From assembly GCA_002381805.1 (NCBI GenBank), contig DFXZ01000005.1, positions 1 through 64,000 on the forward strand: a stretch of 64,000 nucleotides of DNA. The letters are read 5' to 3'. The notes beneath the pieces are model-generated. The model did no database searches and was not told the origin of the DNA. It saw nothing but the letters and a program-made list of their open reading frames with translations. The stretch's first letter is position 1. Each line of letters opens with the position of its first letter. The DNA is from Bdellovibrio sp. UBA4095 (GTDB lineage: Bacteria > Bdellovibrionota > Bdellovibrionia > Bdellovibrionales > Bdellovibrionaceae). Of the stretch, positions 51,207 through 59,992 are shown piece by piece. The position numbers and the translations under genes were made by a program.

Positions 51207-53102
51207 GTGAAAATTAACTACTCGATCAAATTTAAACTCGCATTTCCGATCATCATTATTGCGGTCCTGGTACTGGGGACTATGACGTACATTATGTCAC
51301 GGAATAGCCACGCAATGGCTGAAGCCAGCGCTATGGATAAAACCGTGGCCACAGCAAAAGCTTATGCCAATGATATGAAGCTCGAAATTGAGTCAGGACT
51401 GACTATCGCCAGAAACCTTGCGCATATTCTGGAAGCCTTTAAAAAAACAGAACGCACCGACCGCGCCACGGTGTCTGTAGCCCTTCGCGAAGTTCTTATC
51501 AAAAACAAATTGCTTATTGGTGCCTGGACCGGATGGGAGCCGAATGCTTGGGACGGAAAAGACAGCGAATATGCCTCGACTAAGGGTCACGATGGAACGG
51601 GTCGATTCGTCCCCTATTATAATTGGGAAGGTGGCGTCGCCAGCCAGTCACCATTGATTGCCTATGATCAGCCGGGCGATGGCGACTACTACCTTGTCCC
51701 TCGCAAACGAATGAAAGAAAGCATGATTGAGCCATATCTTTATCCTATCGATGGCGTCCAGGTCCTTATGACTTCGGCCACCGTGCCGATCATGATTAAC
51801 GGCAAAGTCGTCGGAATCGCCGGAGTGGATCTGCCGCTTAAAGAAATTCAAAAGAAAGCTTCACTGATTAAGCCATTCGCTACTTCAGAAGCCTATATCG
51901 TGAGTCACCAGGGAAACTATGTGTCTCATCCGGACGAGAAGTTGATCACTAAGCCAGCGCAGTTTCCTTTTCAATCCGACGAGTTCCTGAAAGTCATTCA
52001 GGAAGGAAAAGAGTATACGGCCACAGGTATTGATCCCGCGGATGGCCTGGAATATCTTTATGTCACCTCCCCTCTCAGTATTGGCTCGTCCGAGCAGCCA
52101 TGGGCGCTTATCGTACGCACCCCTACGACGACCGTCCTTGCCGAAGCTGATGCCATGGTCTGGACGCAATCGCTCATTGCTCTCTTTGGCCTTGGAATCC
52201 TACTTGTAGCCGTACTTATCATTGCCCAGTTCATTTCAAAATCTATTAGCAACCTGTCTGATAAATTGCGCAGCTCCGGAGAGCAAGTCGCATCTGCCAT
52301 TCACCAGCTTTCGGTGGCGGGTCAAAGTCTTTCAGAATCTTCGAGTGAATCTGCCGCTTCATTGGAAGAAACAGTCTCGGCGCTCGAAGAGATGACATCA
52401 ATGGTTATGCAAAACACCAATAATGCGAAGGAAGCCGCTGCCTTATCTGCAAGCTCATCAAATACAGCGGCGGAAGGCGAAAAAGAAATGTCTGAATTGC
52501 TTAAAGCAATGAACGATATTTCAGAATCTTCCAAACAGATTGAAGATATTATCAATGTTATTGATGATATTGCATTCCAAACAAATTTGCTGGCTCTGAA
52601 TGCCTCCGTCGAAGCCGCCCGAGCCGGCGAACATGGCAAAGGCTTTGCTGTTGTTGCGGATGCCGTAAGAGCCTTGGCCCAAAGATCAGCATCCGCGGCC
52701 AAGGAAATCTCTCAGCTGATTCAAAGCTCCGTCAACCAAATCAGTCAGGGCACCAAAAAGGCCGACACATCCGGAGAAATGCTGAAAAATATTGTGAACT
52801 CCGTTAAAAAAATTGCAGATCTCAATACGGAGATTGCAGCTGCCAGCGAAGAGCAATCTGTAGGTATACAACAGATCAGCCAGGCAATGAATCAGCTTGA
52901 TCAATCGGTCCAGTCAAACGCCGCCTCTTCAGAAGAAATCGCTGGAACAGCCGCAGAGATCAATCAGCAAGCTCAGGTCATGAGTTCCGTCGTCCAAGAA
53001 CTTAATGTCGTTGTTCATGGTCACCTCCAGCAACAGGAACTAATTGCTAACATCCCTGTTCGACCGGAAGAAGTTGAAACGGAAAGCGCCCGCGCCGCTT
53101 AG
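51207..53102 (+). CDS. Methyl-accepting chemotaxis protein with Cache domain, no HAMP
   Basis: 631 residues from a GTG with AAAAGG upstream. The first membrane helix is at about 9-29. A double-Cache periplasmic sensor covers 35-310 (ACTGWEPNAWDGKD-type and VGIAGVDLPL motifs), and the second membrane helix is at about 322-345. After this the chain goes directly into the coiled cytoplasmic domain (SISNLSDKLRSSGEQVASAI) without a recognisable HAMP linker. The signalling tip IDDIAFQTNLLALNASVEAA is intact and near residue 450. No CheR/CheB tether pentapeptide is seen at the end. Ligand unknown; amino acids are common for this sensor type. Confidence 0.9.
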   Translation: MKINYSIKFKLAFPIIIIAVLVLGTMTYIMSRNSHAMAEASAMDKTVATAKAYANDMKLEIESGLTIARNLAHILEAFKKTERTDRATVSVALREVLIKNKLLIGAWTGWEPNAWDGKDSEYASTKGHDGTGRFVPYYNWEGGVASQSPLIAYDQPGDGDYYLVPRKRMKESMIEPYLYPIDGVQVLMTSATVPIMINGKVVGIAGVDLPLKEIQKKASLIKPFATSEAYIVSHQGNYVSHPDEKLITKPAQFPFQSDEFLKVIQEGKEYTATGIDPADGLEYLYVTSPLSIGSSEQPWALIVRTPTTTVLAEADAMVWTQSLIALFGLGILLVAVLIIAQFISKSISNLSDKLRSSGEQVASAIHQLSVAGQSLSESSSESAASLEETVSALEEMTSMVMQNTNNAKEAAALSASSSNTAAEGEKEMSELLKAMNDISESSKQIEDIINVIDDIAFQTNLLALNASVEAARAGEHGKGFAVVADAVRALAQRSASAAKEISQLIQSSVNQISQGTKKADTSGEMLKNIVNSVKKIADLNTEIAAASEEQSVGIQQISQAMNQLDQSVQSNAASSEEIAGTAAEINQQAQVMSSVVQELNVVVHGHLQQQELIANIPVRPEEVETESARAA

Positions 53103-53129
53103 CACTTAGTATTTAACAACTTAAAAAAG

Positions 53130-53158
53130 AAAAAGCCGACAAAGTCGGCTTTTTCTTT
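53130..53158. terminator. Bidirectional terminator between chemoreceptor and GH5 gene
   Basis: AAAAAGCCGAC-AAA-GTCGGCTTTTT, perfect stem with flanking A- and T-runs, serving both convergent genes. Confidence 0.9.
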
Positions 53159-53178
53159 GATCAAATTTCAACTGATCT

Positions 53179-55206
53179 TTACTTTCCTAAATGGTTCTCA
53201 AGGACTGCCGCGGGAGACAGTGGCAGAATAGACTGGTTGCCTTTCGGTAGTACGTAGGCATTTAAAATATTTCCATTGGCATTCAGCCAAGTTCCAGTTG
53301 CCCACATCGTTCCGCCAAGTTTAACACTGTCCATGAACCTCATGAATTCTTCTCCAGTGGCATTCCACTCACGGGCGTCAGCTTCACTGACGACGTGAGA
53401 ATTCGGCCAACCGAACTCACCCAAGAAGCACGGTACATTATTCTTTGCACACCAGTTCGTAAAGTTACGCACTCGTGCAATTCCTCGCGCGGCGACAGAG
53501 GCATGACCTTGCGCTTTCGCATTCGCCATCTCTTGAGCATGGGAAACCTTAAAGGTCCCGCTGGAATCATTATCCATATACTGATGGGCATGGTACATGA
53601 TGTTTTTCAAAGGATCATTAATCCATGCGACAGGATGTAAAGACGGCCAGCGATCAGCCGACGCCCATGAATACCCTTCGACGTGAATAGTCTTTGTCTC
53701 ACCAGCCTGGCGAATGGCCGTAACTGCTGCCTGAGCATAGTGTTCCCAAAGCTTTTGAGGTGTCATACCCATTGCCGATGGGAACCCTTGTGGTTCGTTC
53801 ATAATATCAATTCCGTAGATTGAATTATGAGCAGCCGCGTCGGCTTTGAGTGCTATGACAATCTTCTTCCAAACATCTGCATATTGCGCCGGAGTTGGTC
53901 CATCAGAGGCACCGAAAACAGTCACAACACCATTCTTCTTGTAGCGACCGTAGTTGTGCATATCAATTATGATTTTAATTCCTACTGAGTTCGCATCTCT
54001 TAGAACTTGTTTCAGAAGTCCCAGATAAGCCTGATCGAGCTCACCGCCAAGAGTTGGCTGGATTCGTTCCCACAAGAATGGAATTCGTAGAACTTGCATG
54101 CCGCGCTCTTTCAATGCCCGGATAGCTTCAAAGCTTGGCTTTGTATAGTTCGTTCCATAAACACCCGGAACCACATGTCCAGCAATTCCCATATCCATGA
54201 TGTTAATACCACGAAGGTAAGAACCCACTGGCACAGGACTAGGATTTGGAGTCGGAGACGGGCTCGGTGTTGGCGTTGGTGTTGGTGTAGGAGTTGGTGT
54301 TGGATTTGTTCCGCCCGATACCACGGTCATCACATTCACTGACACCGACTTTTTAACCGCGAGATGATAGGTACCACCGTCGCCTGACACAGCAAAAATT
54401 GCCAAAATATACTGCCCACCCACTGCTGACGAAGGAATGGCGTAATCATAAATATAGGTTTTTGACTCGTTGGCAGCGAAATTCACGCCCGTCACAACTT
54501 TTTCAGCAACTGCCGATGTTGATACAGCCCCAGACGAAAGAATCTGCCGAACTTGCATCACAACTTTAACATTCGATAAGGCACGCGTGGCTTTGATACT
54601 ATTGTGAATCTTAATCGCAGCTCCGGCATTCACTGTTTTATTAGGAATCCAGACGCCACTGTTAACCAAACCATTGCTGACATCGTTAGCTGGTTCACCA
54701 GCTACTGGTCCTGGAGATGGTTGAGGCGACGGAGATGGTTCAGGTTGATTGACATCACCCGAGCCTTTTAGATTCATCACATAAGGATATACAGTGCCTT
54801 GAGTAAGCAAAAGGTCGGACGCGTGGGCTGTTCGACCCACTTTCATCACCATGGCATATTTACCTGTGACGATTGTTGCTGGCACTACATAAGGAATTTT
54901 ATAGTGTTTTTTCTCGCGAGCATAAAAGTTCTGCCCAGTAAAAACTTTTGAAAACACGGGACTCGAGTCAATCGCTCCAGCGGCACTCACCGCATGCACT
55001 CCAATAGTTACGGTGATATTTGATTCTGCTAAATCCGTAAAAACGACTCCGTTCAGCTCAACTGTTCCACCCACTGCTGGATTCGAGTTGCCGACGTATA
55101 TTCCTCCGTTTAAAAATTTCGCCCAGATTTCTGGCGAGTAGAAAATGCTCGACAGCGCAATGACCGCAAAGAGCATCTTCCTTCGTGCCTCAATAAATAA
55201 ACTCAT
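53179..55206 (-). CDS. Secreted GH5-family glycosidase with two N-terminal beta-domains
   Basis: 675 residues from the ATG at 55206 (AAGGGGGAACC upstream); an earlier in-frame start lacks this. Signal peptide 1-29. Two beta-domains (from about 30 and 180) match those of the paralogue at 38601-40949 and are linked by Pro/Ser-rich spacers. A longer PTPTPTPTP...SPSP spacer (301-325) precedes the GH5 domain. Catalytic Glu471 in DIMNEPQ and Glu597 in FLGEFGW are intact, so the enzyme is probably active. It lacks one repeat relative to the other paralogue. Function as in the paralogue, with possibly different polymer specificity. Confidence 0.87.
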   Translation of the reverse strand: MSLFIEARRKMLFAVIALSSIFYSPEIWAKFLNGGIYVGNSNPAVGGTVELNGVVFTDLAESNITVTIGVHAVSAAGAIDSSPVFSKVFTGQNFYAREKKHYKIPYVVPATIVTGKYAMVMKVGRTAHASDLLLTQGTVYPYVMNLKGSGDVNQPEPSPSPQPSPGPVAGEPANDVSNGLVNSGVWIPNKTVNAGAAIKIHNSIKATRALSNVKVVMQVRQILSSGAVSTSAVAEKVVTGVNFAANESKTYIYDYAIPSSAVGGQYILAIFAVSGDGGTYHLAVKKSVSVNVMTVVSGGTNPTPTPTPTPTPTPSPSPTPNPSPVPVGSYLRGINIMDMGIAGHVVPGVYGTNYTKPSFEAIRALKERGMQVLRIPFLWERIQPTLGGELDQAYLGLLKQVLRDANSVGIKIIIDMHNYGRYKKNGVVTVFGASDGPTPAQYADVWKKIVIALKADAAAHNSIYGIDIMNEPQGFPSAMGMTPQKLWEHYAQAAVTAIRQAGETKTIHVEGYSWASADRWPSLHPVAWINDPLKNIMYHAHQYMDNDSSGTFKVSHAQEMANAKAQGHASVAARGIARVRNFTNWCAKNNVPCFLGEFGWPNSHVVSEADAREWNATGEEFMRFMDSVKLGGTMWATGTWLNANGNILNAYVLPKGNQSILPLSPAAVLENHLGK

Positions 55207-55228
55207 GGTTCCCCCTTCAATTAACTCA

Positions 55229-55258
55229 AGAATACGCGAAAACTTTGGTGCCAAACAA
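55229..55258 (-). promoter_or_regulatory. Promoter of the two-repeat GH5 gene
   Basis: On the minus strand TTGTTT (55253-55258), 18-nt spacer, TATTCT (55229-55234). The spacer contains CAAAGTTTTCG, matching the paralogue's promoter at 40978-41007. Confidence 0.5.
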
Positions 55259-55358
55259 AAAAACCCACCTTTGTCTCATAAAAAATTTTTCGGAGTTTTT
55301 ATTGTCGATATTTTCGACATTTCTCGAATGAAAATTGATTCTCCTACCCGTCAATAGA

Positions 55359-56189
55359 CTAGACAGGAGGGCTTAGAAACCGCGCCGGAAGCGGCAAAAC
55401 TTGCGCTGACAGACAGGCAGCTCCGCCATTAGATTTATGAAAACTTGTCAGATTGGTGACAATGACGTTCTTTCCAGCAGCCTCCAGTCTGCGCTGTACA
55501 GAGGGGACGAATTCTCCTAGGACGACATTGTCTCCGACTTCCACCCAATTTACTGCAAACTGCGACGCCTCTTCAGAGCTGACCGGAATGAGCGTTTTAA
55601 AGCGATTTATAGACATGAGTGTCTTCCATGACTGATCGGAAAGAGCTGCTCTACAGGCGAAAGCAGTTCCGTCGGACAAGACTGAAAAAGCCAAATCAAG
55701 ATGAAAGAACTTTTTTTCGGTAAGTTCAAGAGGCACAACTTCGATACCAAGAAACCTCTCGACTTCTTCTTTTGCAGCCAGATCAGTACGAATTCCGTAA
55801 CCCATAAAGGCTAAACTCTTGTCGGCCAGAACTTCGAGATCCCCTCCTTCGAAATGACTGATCGCTCCTCCTTCTATTCTAAAACCTAACTCTTGGAGCG
55901 CCAGACTACGCTTAAGCTGTTCGGCTTGTCTCTGCGGTTTGCGAAAGTTCGCCATGAAAGCTCTTCGACCATCAGGCCGGTCTACAACCACCGCACTGTC
56001 TTTAATAAAAACTGAATCGAAAGCATGAGGGACGATAGGAACCCGGACAAGGTTTGCACCGGCAGAAATAAGACTTGAACTAAACTCGTTATGTTGTTTG
56101 GCAGCATCTTCGTAATCTTCGGGGGCATTTTCGGGACGCTCCTCTGACCAGCTTACAAGAATAGTTGGAACTTTCTCTGATGACATCAT
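55359..56189 (-). CDS. Arginine deiminase/DDAH-superfamily enzyme
   Basis: 276 residues from the ATG pair at 56184-56189. The guanidine-modifying fold is shown by HFEGGDLEV (112-120), FFHLD with His163 and the C-terminal Cys259 in GGAACLS, the catalytic Asp/His/Cys set. It matches dimethylarginine dimethylaminohydrolase-like and arginine-modifying enzymes more than large arginine deiminases. It may therefore act on arginine, methylarginine or ornithine-type guanidines. It is divergent from cphA, whose product is an Arg/Asp polymer, so arginine turnover linked to cyanophycin is the best inference. A -10 box lies 6 nt before the start codon. Confidence 0.75.
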   Translation of the reverse strand: MMSSEKVPTILVSWSEERPENAPEDYEDAAKQHNEFSSSLISAGANLVRVPIVPHAFDSVFIKDSAVVVDRPDGRRAFMANFRKPQRQAEQLKRSLALQELGFRIEGGAISHFEGGDLEVLADKSLAFMGYGIRTDLAAKEEVERFLGIEVVPLELTEKKFFHLDLAFSVLSDGTAFACRAALSDQSWKTLMSINRFKTLIPVSSEEASQFAVNWVEVGDNVVLGEFVPSVQRRLEAAGKNVIVTNLTSFHKSNGGAACLSAQVLPLPARFLSPPV

Positions 56190-56195
56190 TTTGCA

Positions 56196-56204
56196 ATGGT
56201 AACA
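56196..56204 (-). promoter_or_regulatory. Extended -10 of the arginine-deiminase-like gene (leaderless)
   Basis: TGT-TACCAT on the minus strand; 6 nt separate TACCAT (56196-56201) from the ATG, so the transcript should start at the A of the start codon. The -35 region is weak (TTTTGC at 16 nt spacing). Confidence 0.45.
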
Positions 56205-56312
56205 AATCCGGCCAGGGGCAAAAGGATTGAAGCGAACTTTTGAATTAATACAAAGTTCAGCGATTGTTATTTCCTTAGACTGTGTAATGCATAGACTTAA
56301 TTTTGCAGACGT

Positions 56313-56345
56313 AATTTGAGAATCAAATTCGTCCCTACTTATAGT
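56313..56345 (+). promoter_or_regulatory. cphA promoter with a palindrome across its -35
   Basis: TTGAGA (56316-56321), 18-nt spacer, TATAGT (56340-56345). The -35 lies in AATTTGA-GAA-TCAAATT (56313-56329), a perfect 7-3-7 palindrome, so a regulator bound there would block or recruit polymerase. Confidence 0.55.
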
Positions 56346-56369
56346 TTGACACGTTTTTATGGAGGCCCC

Positions 56370-59048
56370 GTGAAAATCATCAGTATGCGTTCCACCTGCG
56401 GACCGAATGTGTATCATGAACTACCGGTTCTTATCATGAGAGTAGACATCGGTCAGTGGGCAGATATCCCCAGTTGCCAGATCGAAGGTTTCAATCAAAG
56501 GCTTAAGGAATTGCTTCCCGGCCTTGTCGAGCACACTTGCTCGCCGGCGAGACGCGGTGGATTCTTTGAACGCTTAGAGCGCGGGACCTTTATGGCTCAT
56601 ATCATAGAACACGTCGCTCTGGAACTAAGCACTCTTGCCGGTATTGATGTGAGCTTCGGAAAATCAAGATATGCAGGTGAAAAAGGGCACTACAATATAA
56701 TCACAGGCTTTCGCAACGAAGAGGGCATGCGTTTTTGTCTCGAGTCCGCTTTCGAAGTTATTGAACATGTCCTGCGTGGTGAAGACTTCAATATTCCGCC
56801 AATAGTAGAGGAATGCCAGCGAATCGTAAGAAAGTACTCGCTCGGACCCAGCGCCTCTGCCATCGAAAAAGCTGCAATTGAAATGGGCATACCTTGCCGC
56901 AGAATTGGCAGAGATAGCACACTTCGCCTGGGTTATGGTAAAAATGGGCGCCTGGTGCAGACTGCCATCACCGATAGAACGGGTCTACTAGCCGCCTCCC
57001 TGGCACAAGATAAACAGAAGACGAAAGAGTTTCTGCGAAAGGCCCAAATTCCCGTTCCTCGCGGAGAGATTATTTATGATGAAGAGGATCTTAGCGAGAT
57101 TCTTGGCGAAATACCTAGCCCCTATGTTCTTAAGCCCGTTGACGGTCACCATGGAGAAGGCGTCTATTTAAATCTGAAAAATGAAGAAGAGGTTCGATTC
57201 GCTTTGAGCAAACTTAAGAATCTGTGCGCTCCACTTCTTTTAGAAGAAATGTGTCCCGGCAAAGACTATCGAGTTCTAATCATAGATGGCAAGCTCGCCG
57301 CAGCGGCAGAACGCACCCCGCCCCAAGTCATCGGTGACGGCGTCAACAGTGTTTCGGATCTTATACATTTATTGAATCAGGATCCTCACAGAGGTGACGG
57401 GCATGAAAGTTATCTAACTAAGGTCCTCGTCGACGAGCATGTGATCTTGATGCTGGCGTCGCAAGGACTCTCATTAACTTCAATTCCTTCCGCCGGACAA
57501 ATCGTGAATCTGCGGGGCAACGCCAATCTGTCTTCAGGCGGAACCCCCATAGATGTTACCGAACTTGTCCATCCCGAAGTCAAAGCTATTTGCGAAAGAG
57601 CCGCTCGCATTGTTGGACTCGATATCTGTGGCATCGATCTTATTCACATCGATATCGCATCACCGGTAAACTGCTTTTTTAAGATCATCGAAGTTAATGC
57701 CGGACCGGGCCTCAGAATGCATCTTAGGGATCGACACGGGAACAGTCGAAACGTGGGAGCAGACATTGTTAAAATGTTATTCGACCATCCTGAAAAGTCC
57801 CGGATCCCGTTGGTTTCGGTTACTGGCACTAACGGTAAAACGACGGTCGTCCGCCTGCTTTCAAAAATCTTATCCATGAACCACAAGTGTGTTGGCACCA
57901 CAACGACTGAAGGCGTCTGGATTGCAGGCCACAAGATTTTCACAGGTGATGCTTCGGGACCGATTTCAGCGGATCTCGTTCTTTCCGATCCAGGTGTGGA
58001 TTGTGCCGTTCTTGAGGTCGCCCGAGGCGGACTCTTGCGCGGCGGTCTGGCCTATGACTGGTCTGACGTCGGAGTAATTACCAATGTTCGACCCGATCAC
58101 TTTGGACAGGATGGAATTGAAAATATCGATGATCTTCTTTGGGTGAAGTCACTCATTGCAGAAAGAGTAAAGGAAGGCGGCACCATTGTTCTAAATGCCG
58201 ACGACGCTGCCTGCATGGAACTTCTTGCCAATGGAACACTCAGTAAACTTCCCCGGAAGATCGCGCTATTTTCGATCGATGCCAAAAACCCTCACCTGCG
58301 TGCACATCTGGCTGAAGGGCAAATAGGAGCTTGGGCTGAAGACGGATGGATCTATATTTCGAACTCCCGCTTCGTCCACAGACTTGCGCCTATTAAAGAC
58401 CTGCCACTCACTATGGACGGTTTGGCGACGTTCCAAATCGCCAATATACTGGCTGCCTGCCTCGCAGCACTCTCTGCTGGAGCCAATATGGCCGATGTTG
58501 TCGAAGCCCTACTATCATTTGATCCTATCAGCGAGAATCAAGGTCGTATGAACATCTATCAAGTTGGTAAAGGGTATGTCGTGCTTGATTATGGCCACAA
58601 TCCAGATGCCATTGCCAAAATTGGCGAGCTTATCAACTCATTTGGATCCTACAGTAAAACAGCTGTCTTTGGATTGCCGGGCGATCGCTCCGATGAATTG
58701 ATTCAGCTATCAGCTCACACTGTTGCCCGCCATTTTGACAAGGTCGTTCTGAAAGATGATACCGACCTAAGGGGCCGAGCGATTGGAGAAATACCTCTGA
58801 CGGTTTCGGAAACATTCAAAAGTTCTTATCCACATCTGAAGCATGAAATCATTCTGAATGACCGTGCCGCCATGAAAGCCGCGTTGGAACAAATCTCGGA
58901 AAATGAAATCGTCGTCATCTTTTTTGAGTCTCTAAGTCCGGTCTTGGAAGTTTTAAGAGAATTTGATCCGGTTCCTACGAGGACGATCCCACCTCGCTTT
59001 GTGCGATCGCCCGCTTTCGAAACGCAGAACTTGGCATTACGTCTATAA
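56370..59048 (+). CDS. cphA: Cyanophycin synthetase
   Basis: ATP-dependent enzyme that builds cyanophycin, a poly-aspartate backbone with arginine side chains, used as a nitrogen and carbon store. 892 residues. N-terminal domain to about 160; ATP-grasp domain about 215-460 with HHGEGV and the metal-binding IIEVNAGPGLRMH; Mur-ligase-like domain from about 480 with P-loop TGTNGKTT (485-492) and DHFGQDG. All three parts of a complete CphA1-type enzyme are present and the length matches. The GTG at 56370 has GGAGG 5 nt upstream. It is followed 15 nt later by cyanophycinase, so storage and mobilisation are in one operon. Confidence 0.95.
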   Translation: MKIISMRSTCGPNVYHELPVLIMRVDIGQWADIPSCQIEGFNQRLKELLPGLVEHTCSPARRGGFFERLERGTFMAHIIEHVALELSTLAGIDVSFGKSRYAGEKGHYNIITGFRNEEGMRFCLESAFEVIEHVLRGEDFNIPPIVEECQRIVRKYSLGPSASAIEKAAIEMGIPCRRIGRDSTLRLGYGKNGRLVQTAITDRTGLLAASLAQDKQKTKEFLRKAQIPVPRGEIIYDEEDLSEILGEIPSPYVLKPVDGHHGEGVYLNLKNEEEVRFALSKLKNLCAPLLLEEMCPGKDYRVLIIDGKLAAAAERTPPQVIGDGVNSVSDLIHLLNQDPHRGDGHESYLTKVLVDEHVILMLASQGLSLTSIPSAGQIVNLRGNANLSSGGTPIDVTELVHPEVKAICERAARIVGLDICGIDLIHIDIASPVNCFFKIIEVNAGPGLRMHLRDRHGNSRNVGADIVKMLFDHPEKSRIPLVSVTGTNGKTTVVRLLSKILSMNHKCVGTTTTEGVWIAGHKIFTGDASGPISADLVLSDPGVDCAVLEVARGGLLRGGLAYDWSDVGVITNVRPDHFGQDGIENIDDLLWVKSLIAERVKEGGTIVLNADDAACMELLANGTLSKLPRKIALFSIDAKNPHLRAHLAEGQIGAWAEDGWIYISNSRFVHRLAPIKDLPLTMDGLATFQIANILAACLAALSAGANMADVVEALLSFDPISENQGRMNIYQVGKGYVVLDYGHNPDAIAKIGELINSFGSYSKTAVFGLPGDRSDELIQLSAHTVARHFDKVVLKDDTDLRGRAIGEIPLTVSETFKSSYPHLKHEIILNDRAAMKAALEQISENEIVVIFFESLSPVLEVLREFDPVPTRTIPPRFVRSPAFETQNLALRL

Positions 59049-59063
59049 TTCGCAGGAGGCCCT

Positions 59064-59939
59064 TTGAAAACATCAAAACGCAAACCAAAGAGTTCTGCAC
59101 CGAAAGCAAAAATGACAAAAGTGAAATTAAGAAAAACGTCCACCGCTCGATCTCGAGGCACACTCATTATCATTGGTGGGCGTGAAGACAAATCAGGAGA
59201 GATGAAAATCCTAAAAAAAATTGCCGAACATACCGGTAATGGACGCTTGTTAGTGGTGACCGCCGCAAGTGAAGTCTCTGAACAGGTCTGGCAGGACTAC
59301 TTTACTATTTTTAAGAAACTGGGTGTAAAATCAATTGAGCACCTTTATGTCAAACAACCTGAAGAAACCCACGACGTTAATATTACGGAGATGTTCAAAG
59401 ATGTCACGGCTGTGTTCTTTACCGGCGGAGACCAACTGAAGGTCACGACCAAATTGGGCGGAACTCCTGTCATGGACGCAATCACAGAGGTCTTCAGAAA
59501 TGGAGGAACTCTGGCTGGGACATCAGCAGGTGCCTCCATCATGGGCAAGACCATGTTAATCGGCGGAGAAAACGCCGAGTCCCACAAAGTTGGCAACTGG
59601 ATGATGGCTCCTGGGCTGGGTTTTGTTGAAAACATGATCATTGATCAGCATTTTGCTCAGCGGGGACGAATCGGTCGCCTTCTGGGTGCCGTTGCTCTGA
59701 ATCCAGGAATTCTTGGCATTGGAATCGACGAGGGCACTGCCATCATAGTTGAAGAGGATCGCTTTCAGATACTCGGAGAAAATGCTGTCTACGTTGTCGA
59801 CGGTCGCGGTGTCACTTACACGAATATCTCAGAAGCCTCCGCAGAGCAAACGATGTCCATGCATGACGTTCGCTTGCACATCCTTGCTGACGGTGAGTCT
59901 TTCGACCTTAAACAGAGAAAGTGCATAAGTCTTGAGTGA
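59064..59939 (+). CDS. cphB: Cyanophycinase
   Basis: Serine-type exopeptidase of the S51 family that splits cyanophycin into beta-Asp-Arg dipeptides. 291 residues from a TTG with AGGAGG upstream. The nucleophile is Ser154 in GTSAGA, and IIIGGREDK and FFTGGDQLK are further family marks. An N-terminal extension of about 30 residues is extremely Lys/Arg-rich, which is unusual and could bind the acidic polymer backbone or nucleic acid; it lacks a signal peptide, so the enzyme is intracellular. The product dipeptide would need an isoaspartyl dipeptidase, not found in the window. Confidence 0.93.
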   Translation: MKTSKRKPKSSAPKAKMTKVKLRKTSTARSRGTLIIIGGREDKSGEMKILKKIAEHTGNGRLLVVTAASEVSEQVWQDYFTIFKKLGVKSIEHLYVKQPEETHDVNITEMFKDVTAVFFTGGDQLKVTTKLGGTPVMDAITEVFRNGGTLAGTSAGASIMGKTMLIGGENAESHKVGNWMMAPGLGFVENMIIDQHFAQRGRIGRLLGAVALNPGILGIGIDEGTAIIVEEDRFQILGENAVYVVDGRGVTYTNISEASAEQTMSMHDVRLHILADGESFDLKQRKCISLE

Positions 59940-59992
59940 CCCAAAATAAGATTTGCTTGATCTTCCGCAGAGTTTTACTCAAACTGGACAAT

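Noticed and set aside
54240..54305. Hexanucleotide-like GTTGGT repeats as phase-variation tract
   Set aside because: They code in frame for a Thr-Pro linker and a unit change of 6 nt would not alter the frame.
59936..59992. GTG start overlapping the cphB stop for the small lipoprotein
   Set aside because: It would add a 19-residue basic extension in front of a complete lipoprotein signal peptide; the ATG at 59993 is simpler.
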